A DNA stretch of 54,332 bases, taken from the NCBI GenBank assembly GCA_012729695.1, contig JAAYCP010000086.1, positions 1 through 54,332 of the forward strand, read 5' to 3'. Below, one piece after another: positions 50,177 through 54,332 of the stretch; the first letter of the stretch is position 1; every line of letters begins with the position of its first letter. The translations under genes were made by a program, and so were the position numbers. The notes below the pieces were generated by a model. That model made no database searches and was not told the DNA's origin. It saw nothing but the letters and a program-made list of their open reading frames with translations. The DNA comes from Actinomycetales bacterium (GTDB lineage: Bacteria > Actinomycetota > Actinomycetes > Actinomycetales > Dermatophilaceae).

Positions 50177-51010
50177 CTAGGAGTCCTCCTCGTCCCAGCG
50201 CGACAGCTTCTTCCGGCGCTTGCGCTCCGCCCGCTCCCGTTCTCGCGCGGCCGCTGCCTCGGGATCACGGGCGAACTCCTCCTCGCGTAGCTCGCGTCGG
50301 ACGCCGAGGACGACGAACGCATACCCCAGCGCCATGGTGATCCACCACTGGATGGCGTAGGCCTGGTGGGCCCCGAGCGAGCGGTCCGGCGGCTCGAGGG
50401 GGAGCAGGCCCGAGTCGGCCTGGCCGGCGGCCGTGGCCTCACTCTGGGCGCGCACGAAGGCCGGCGCGACGTCCCTGCCGACCTCGCTCCTGATGTCCTG
50501 CTCCTCGATGGAGGCGACCTGCCCGGCGGGCAGCTCGCGGTCGAGGGAGCGCTCGTAGGGGCGGACCCAGCCGATCACCGTGACCTCCTCGCCTGGTGGG
50601 GGCTCGATCTCGGGGAGCACCGCCGCCCCCTCCCGCGAGTTCTGCACCCAGCCACGGTCCACGACGACGAGCCCGTTGTCCGCCGTGTCGAGCAGGCCGA
50701 GCACCTCGTAGCCGTAGACCCCGTCGTTCGGCCGGTTCCGCACGAAGAGCTGCTCCGGCGCATAGGTCCCCGTCACCTCGACCCGCGTCCAGTCCGTCCC
50801 GGGACGGAGGCCCTCACCATCGACGACCTCGCCGAAGGCGACCGGCTCGGCAGCGTAGTTGCGGTCCAGCGTGGCGTTCCGCTCGGACTTGCCCTCGTAG
50901 CGGCTCCACTGCCACTGGCCGAGGAAGTAGCAGGCCACGGCGAAGACGGTGGCCAGCGCCAGCCCGCCGATCCACTTGGGTCGCGAGAGGCGGCGCAGGA
51001 CATCCTTCAT
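50177..51010 (-). CDS. SURF1 family cytochrome oxidase biogenesis protein
   Basis: The 277-aa membrane protein has the SURF1 outline: an N-terminal helix (about 15-33, ending [13 protein letters not shown]), a large extracytoplasmic domain with [31 protein letters not shown] and VVVDRGWV, then [22 protein letters not shown] as the second helix. The tail is basic, then acidic. SURF1 helps insert heme A into oxidase subunit I, tying it to ctaA and ctaB in this window. The ATG lies 8 nt after a -10-like TACCCT. Confidence 0.9.
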   Translation of the reverse strand: MKDVLRRLSRPKWIGGLALATVFAVACYFLGQWQWSRYEGKSERNATLDRNYAAEPVAFGEVVDGEGLRPGTDWTRVEVTGTYAPEQLFVRNRPNDGVYGYEVLGLLDTADNGLVVVDRGWVQNSREGAAVLPEIEPPPGEEVTVIGWVRPYERSLDRELPAGQVASIEEQDIRSEVGRDVAPAFVRAQSEATAAGQADSGLLPLEPPDRSLGAHQAYAIQWWITMALGYAFVVLGVRRELREEEFARDPEAAAARERERAERKRRKKLSRWDEEDS

Positions 51011-51018
51011 CAGTCGTC

Positions 51019-51049
51019 AGGGTACGTGGGCCCTCCCACGTCGTAGGGT
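51019..51049. promoter_or_regulatory. Divergent promoters of SURF1 and moaA with a palindrome between them
   Basis: AGGGTA (51019-51024) is TACCCT on the minus strand, 8 nt before the SURF1 ATG. TAGGGT (51044-51049) is a plus-strand -10, 7 nt before the moaA ATG at 51057. ACGTGGG (51024-51030) and CCCACGT (51035-51041) form a perfect 7-bp palindrome with CCCT between, in the -35/spacer zone of both promoters. It could be an operator for both genes. Confidence 0.45.
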
Positions 51050-51056
51050 GGAGGGT

Positions 51057-52067
51057 ATGCACCGCCCGCCCGAGACGCTCCCGCTGGCCGACCGCTATGG
51101 TCGGGTCGCGCGGGACCTGCGGGTCTCCGTGACAGACCGCTGCAACCTGCGCTGCACGTACTGCATGCCTGCCGAGGGCCTGCCGTGGCTGCCCAAGCCG
51201 GAGATGCTCACCGACGACGAGCTGATCCGCCTGGTCGGCATCTTCGTCGGCCTGGGGGTCACCCAGGTGCGACTCACCGGTGGCGAGCCGCTGCTCAGGC
51301 GTAGCCTGGTCGACCTGGTCGCCCGGATGGCGGCCCTGGAACCCAGGCCCAAGCTCGCCCTGACGACCAACGGGGTCGGACTCGAGCGGCTTGCCGGGCC
51401 GCTGGCGGAGGCCGGTCTGGACCGCGTCAACGTCAGCCTCGACACCATCGACCGGGAGGAGTTCCAGGCCCTCACGCGGCGGGACCGCCTCCAGGACGTG
51501 GAGAAGGGTCTGGCTGCCGCGGCCGAAGCGGGGCTGACGCCGGTCAAGGTGAACGCCGTCGCGATGCGAGGGATCAACGACGGCTCGGTGGTCGAGGTCC
51601 TGCAGTGGTGCATCGACCGCGGCTACGAGCTGCGCTTCATCGAGCAGATGCCTCTCGACGCCCAGCACATGTGGCAGTCGACGTCGATGGTCACAGCGGA
51701 AGAGGTCCACGCCCGGCTGTCCGAGCGCTTCACGCTCACGGCGCTGCCGGAGGAGAGCCGGGGGAGTGCGCCTGCGGAGCGGTTCCTCGTCGACGGCGGA
51801 CCCGCGACGGTCGGGATCATCGCGAGCGTCACCCGACCCTTCTGCGGAGCCTGTGACCGCACCCGCCTCACCGCGGACGGCCAGGTGCGTAACTGTCTCT
51901 TCTCCCGTCGTGAGACCGACCTGCGCGGACCTATGCGGGACGGCGCGAGCGACGAGGAGCTGGCTGCTCTCATCAACGGTGAGATGTGGGTCAAGGCGCG
52001 GGGCCACGGAATAGGCAGCGACGGATTCACCCAGCCGGACCGACCGATGTCCGCCATCGGCGGCTGA
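51057..52067 (+). CDS. moaA: GTP 3',8-cyclase MoaA
   Basis: MoaA performs the first step of molybdenum cofactor synthesis. The 336-aa radical SAM protein has the SAM cluster motif Cys29-x3-Cys33-x2-Cys36 (CNLRCTYC), GGEPLLR, the C-terminal cluster in [18 protein letters not shown], and the C-terminal Gly-Gly that MoaA needs for activity. The frame is open from 50949; ATG 51057 with GGAGGG is the start. No other moa gene is present in this window. Confidence 0.96.
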   Translation: MHRPPETLPLADRYGRVARDLRVSVTDRCNLRCTYCMPAEGLPWLPKPEMLTDDELIRLVGIFVGLGVTQVRLTGGEPLLRRSLVDLVARMAALEPRPKLALTTNGVGLERLAGPLAEAGLDRVNVSLDTIDREEFQALTRRDRLQDVEKGLAAAAEAGLTPVKVNAVAMRGINDGSVVEVLQWCIDRGYELRFIEQMPLDAQHMWQSTSMVTAEEVHARLSERFTLTALPEESRGSAPAERFLVDGGPATVGIIASVTRPFCGACDRTRLTADGQVRNCLFSRRETDLRGPMRDGASDEELAALINGEMWVKARGHGIGSDGFTQPDRPMSAIGG

Positions 52068-52107
52068 CTCGACTCGGGGCCGCTGCCTGGATGCCGGAGA
52101 CCGCCGG

Positions 52108-53273
<1,166 letters not shown>

Positions 53274-53294
53274 CGAGAGACGAAAGGACAGCAC

Positions 53295-54065
53295 ATGACC
53301 ACGAACCTCCTGCAGGGCAGGACCATCCTCGTCACCGGCGTCCTGATGGACACCTCGATCGCCTTCCACGTCGCGCGCATCGCCCAGGAGCAGGGCGCTC
53401 AGGTGGTGCTCACCTCCTTCGGGCGGACGATGCGGATCACCCAGGCGATCGCGAAGCGGTTGCCGAATACCCCGCCGGTGGTGGAGCTCGATGTGACGAA
53501 CGAGGACCATCTCGCCGCCCTCGCCGGTGCCGTGGGAGAGCACGTGCCTCACCTCGACGGGGTGCTGCACTCCATCGGCTTCGCACCTCCTGCTGCCTTC
53601 AGCTTCATGGACGCCACCTGGGCGGACGTGAGCACGGCACTGCACACCTCTGCCTACTCGCTGAAGTCCCTCGCTCAGGCGGCGCTCCCGCTCCTCAAGG
53701 AGAAGGGCTCTGTCGTCGGCCTGACCTTCGATGCGAAGTTCGCCTGGCCGGTGTACGACTGGATGGGCGTCGCCAAGGCCGCCTTCGAGTCCACGAACCG
53801 GTACCTCGCGCGGGACCTGGGCCGGCAGAAGGGGATCCGCTGCAACCTCGTGGCGGCTGGACCGATCCGGACCACCGCTGCCAAGTCGATCCCGGGCTTC
53901 GAGGCCTTCGAGAACACCTGGGACAACCGGGCTCCCCTCGGCTGGGACGTCAACGACCCTGAGCCGGCGGCGCTGGCCTGTGTCGCCCTGCTCTCCGACC
54001 TCTTCCCGGCGACGACCGGCGAGATCGTGCACGTCGATGGTGGCGTCCACGCGATGGGTCAGTAG
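53295..54065 (+). CDS. fabI: Enoyl-ACP reductase FabI (InhA-like)
   Basis: The 256-aa enzyme does the last reduction of fatty acid elongation with NADH. It has VTGVLMDTSIAFHVA, in which the Gly-rich loop is of InhA type, the catalytic YDWMGVAK (Tyr-x6-Lys, about 154-161), CNLVAAGPIRT and the C-terminal GEIVHVDGGVHAMG. It has the Tyr and Lys shared with InhA, the target of isoniazid and triclosan. It is co-transcribed with fabG. Confidence 0.95.
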   Translation: MTTNLLQGRTILVTGVLMDTSIAFHVARIAQEQGAQVVLTSFGRTMRITQAIAKRLPNTPPVVELDVTNEDHLAALAGAVGEHVPHLDGVLHSIGFAPPAAFSFMDATWADVSTALHTSAYSLKSLAQAALPLLKEKGSVVGLTFDAKFAWPVYDWMGVAKAAFESTNRYLARDLGRQKGIRCNLVAAGPIRTTAAKSIPGFEAFENTWDNRAPLGWDVNDPEPAALACVALLSDLFPATTGEIVHVDGGVHAMGQ

Positions 54066-54110
54066 CAGAGGCGAGAACCGGAGTCTGCTGGCCGTCGAGG
54101 GCACAGCAAC

Positions 54111-54145
54111 GGGCCGGGGTGCAGGGATTCCCTGCGCCCCGGCCC
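54111..54145. terminator. Strong bidirectional hairpin between convergent genes
   Basis: GGGCCGGGGTGCAGGG (54111-54126) pairs with CCCTGCGCCCCGGCCC (54130-54145) over 16 positions with one G-U and an ATT loop. It lies 45 nt after fabI and 43 nt beyond the stop of the minus-strand gene at 54189, so it can serve both. Confidence 0.75.
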
Positions 54146-54188
54146 GAGCCGTTCACCTCTCAGGCCGCGGGTGCGACCGTCAGGTGAA

Positions 54189-54332
54189 CTACGGCGCCAG
54201 CGTCACAACGCTGAAGTCGTTGGTCGCCGCGGAGTAGTGCCGTAGCAGCAGACCGGTCTCGGTCGACGGCCCGGCATCAACGTTCGTCGAGACGTCGAGC
54301 GTGGCGCGGCCCTTGGCGGGGACCGTCACCTC
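54189..54332 (-). CDS. C-terminal fragment of a gene running off the window
   Basis: An open minus-strand frame enters at the window edge and ends at TAG (54189-54191) after 47 codons. The visible residues (starting EVTVPAKGRATLDVSTNVDAG, ending DFSVVTLAP) look like the last beta strands of an extracytoplasmic Ig- or Fn3-like domain. The codon use is normal and a terminator hairpin follows, so it is probably real. The protein cannot be identified. Confidence 0.55.
   Translation of the reverse strand, partial: EVTVPAKGRATLDVSTNVDAGPSTETGLLLRHYSAATNDFSVVTLAP

Overview
The window is 54 kb of ordinary chromosome from a high-GC actinomycete. RbpA, WhiA, a VLRF1-type peptidyl-tRNA hydrolase, DUF3099, an InhA-type enoyl reductase and many GTG starts place it in Actinomycetota. 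The style fits a Micrococcales genome of the Intrasporangiaceae/Dermatophilaceae type; that family placement is inference. No mobile element, CRISPR array, tRNA or rRNA was seen. From memory of the Mycobacterium tuberculosis map, much of the gene order (uvrC-rapZ-yvcK-whiA, gap-pgk-tpi-secG, tal-tkt-ctaB, ctaA plus ABC genes, sufR-B-D-C-S-U-T, ABC-F, fabG-fabI) is ancestral.

Layout. 1-8.2 kb: uvrB; terC behind a yybP-ykoY type manganese riboswitch; an RhtA-like exporter and a metallo-beta-lactamase hydrolase on the minus strand; uvrA. 8.4-14.5 kb: a branched-chain amino acid type ABC importer (livH, a possible 40-codon ORF, livM, livG, livF), with its lipoprotein binding protein convergent. 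14.7-20.3 kb: a Rieske lipoprotein, then uvrC, rapZ, yvcK and whiA. 20.4-24.3 kb: gap, pgk, tpiA, secG and rbpA. 24.3-29.3 kb: tkt, tal and pgi as a minus-strand operon. 29.4-33.3 kb: ctaB, ctaA and a two-gene ABC exporter. 33.4-35.1 kb: psd and pssA. 35.3-42.1 kb: the complete SUF iron-sulfur operon. 42.2-54.3 kb: VLRF1, an unknown helical protein, a zinc metallopeptidase, an ABC-F protein with an ABC exporter, an alpha/beta hydrolase, a flavodoxin-like protein, SURF1, moaA, DUF3099, fabG-fabI, and the 3' end of one more gene.

The genes form several functional sets: nucleotide excision repair (all three uvr genes), lower glycolysis plus the non-oxidative pentose phosphate branch, heme A and cytochrome oxidase assembly (ctaA, ctaB, SURF1), phosphatidylethanolamine synthesis, and Fe-S assembly. 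Fe-S assembly would supply the Rieske and radical-SAM proteins found here.

The points most worth a second look are non-coding or very small: the riboswitch with a visible competing hairpin; a repeat-encoded 40-aa ORF that would link livH to livM; a LivH with a secreted N-terminal domain; an inverted repeat enclosing the uvrB ribosome binding site and start; a sufR promoter inside an inverted repeat with a DtxR-like half-site; a series of probable leaderless promoters; and a hexamer, GTATGC/GCATAC, that looks over-represented. I found no convincing multi-gene system that is wholly undescribed.
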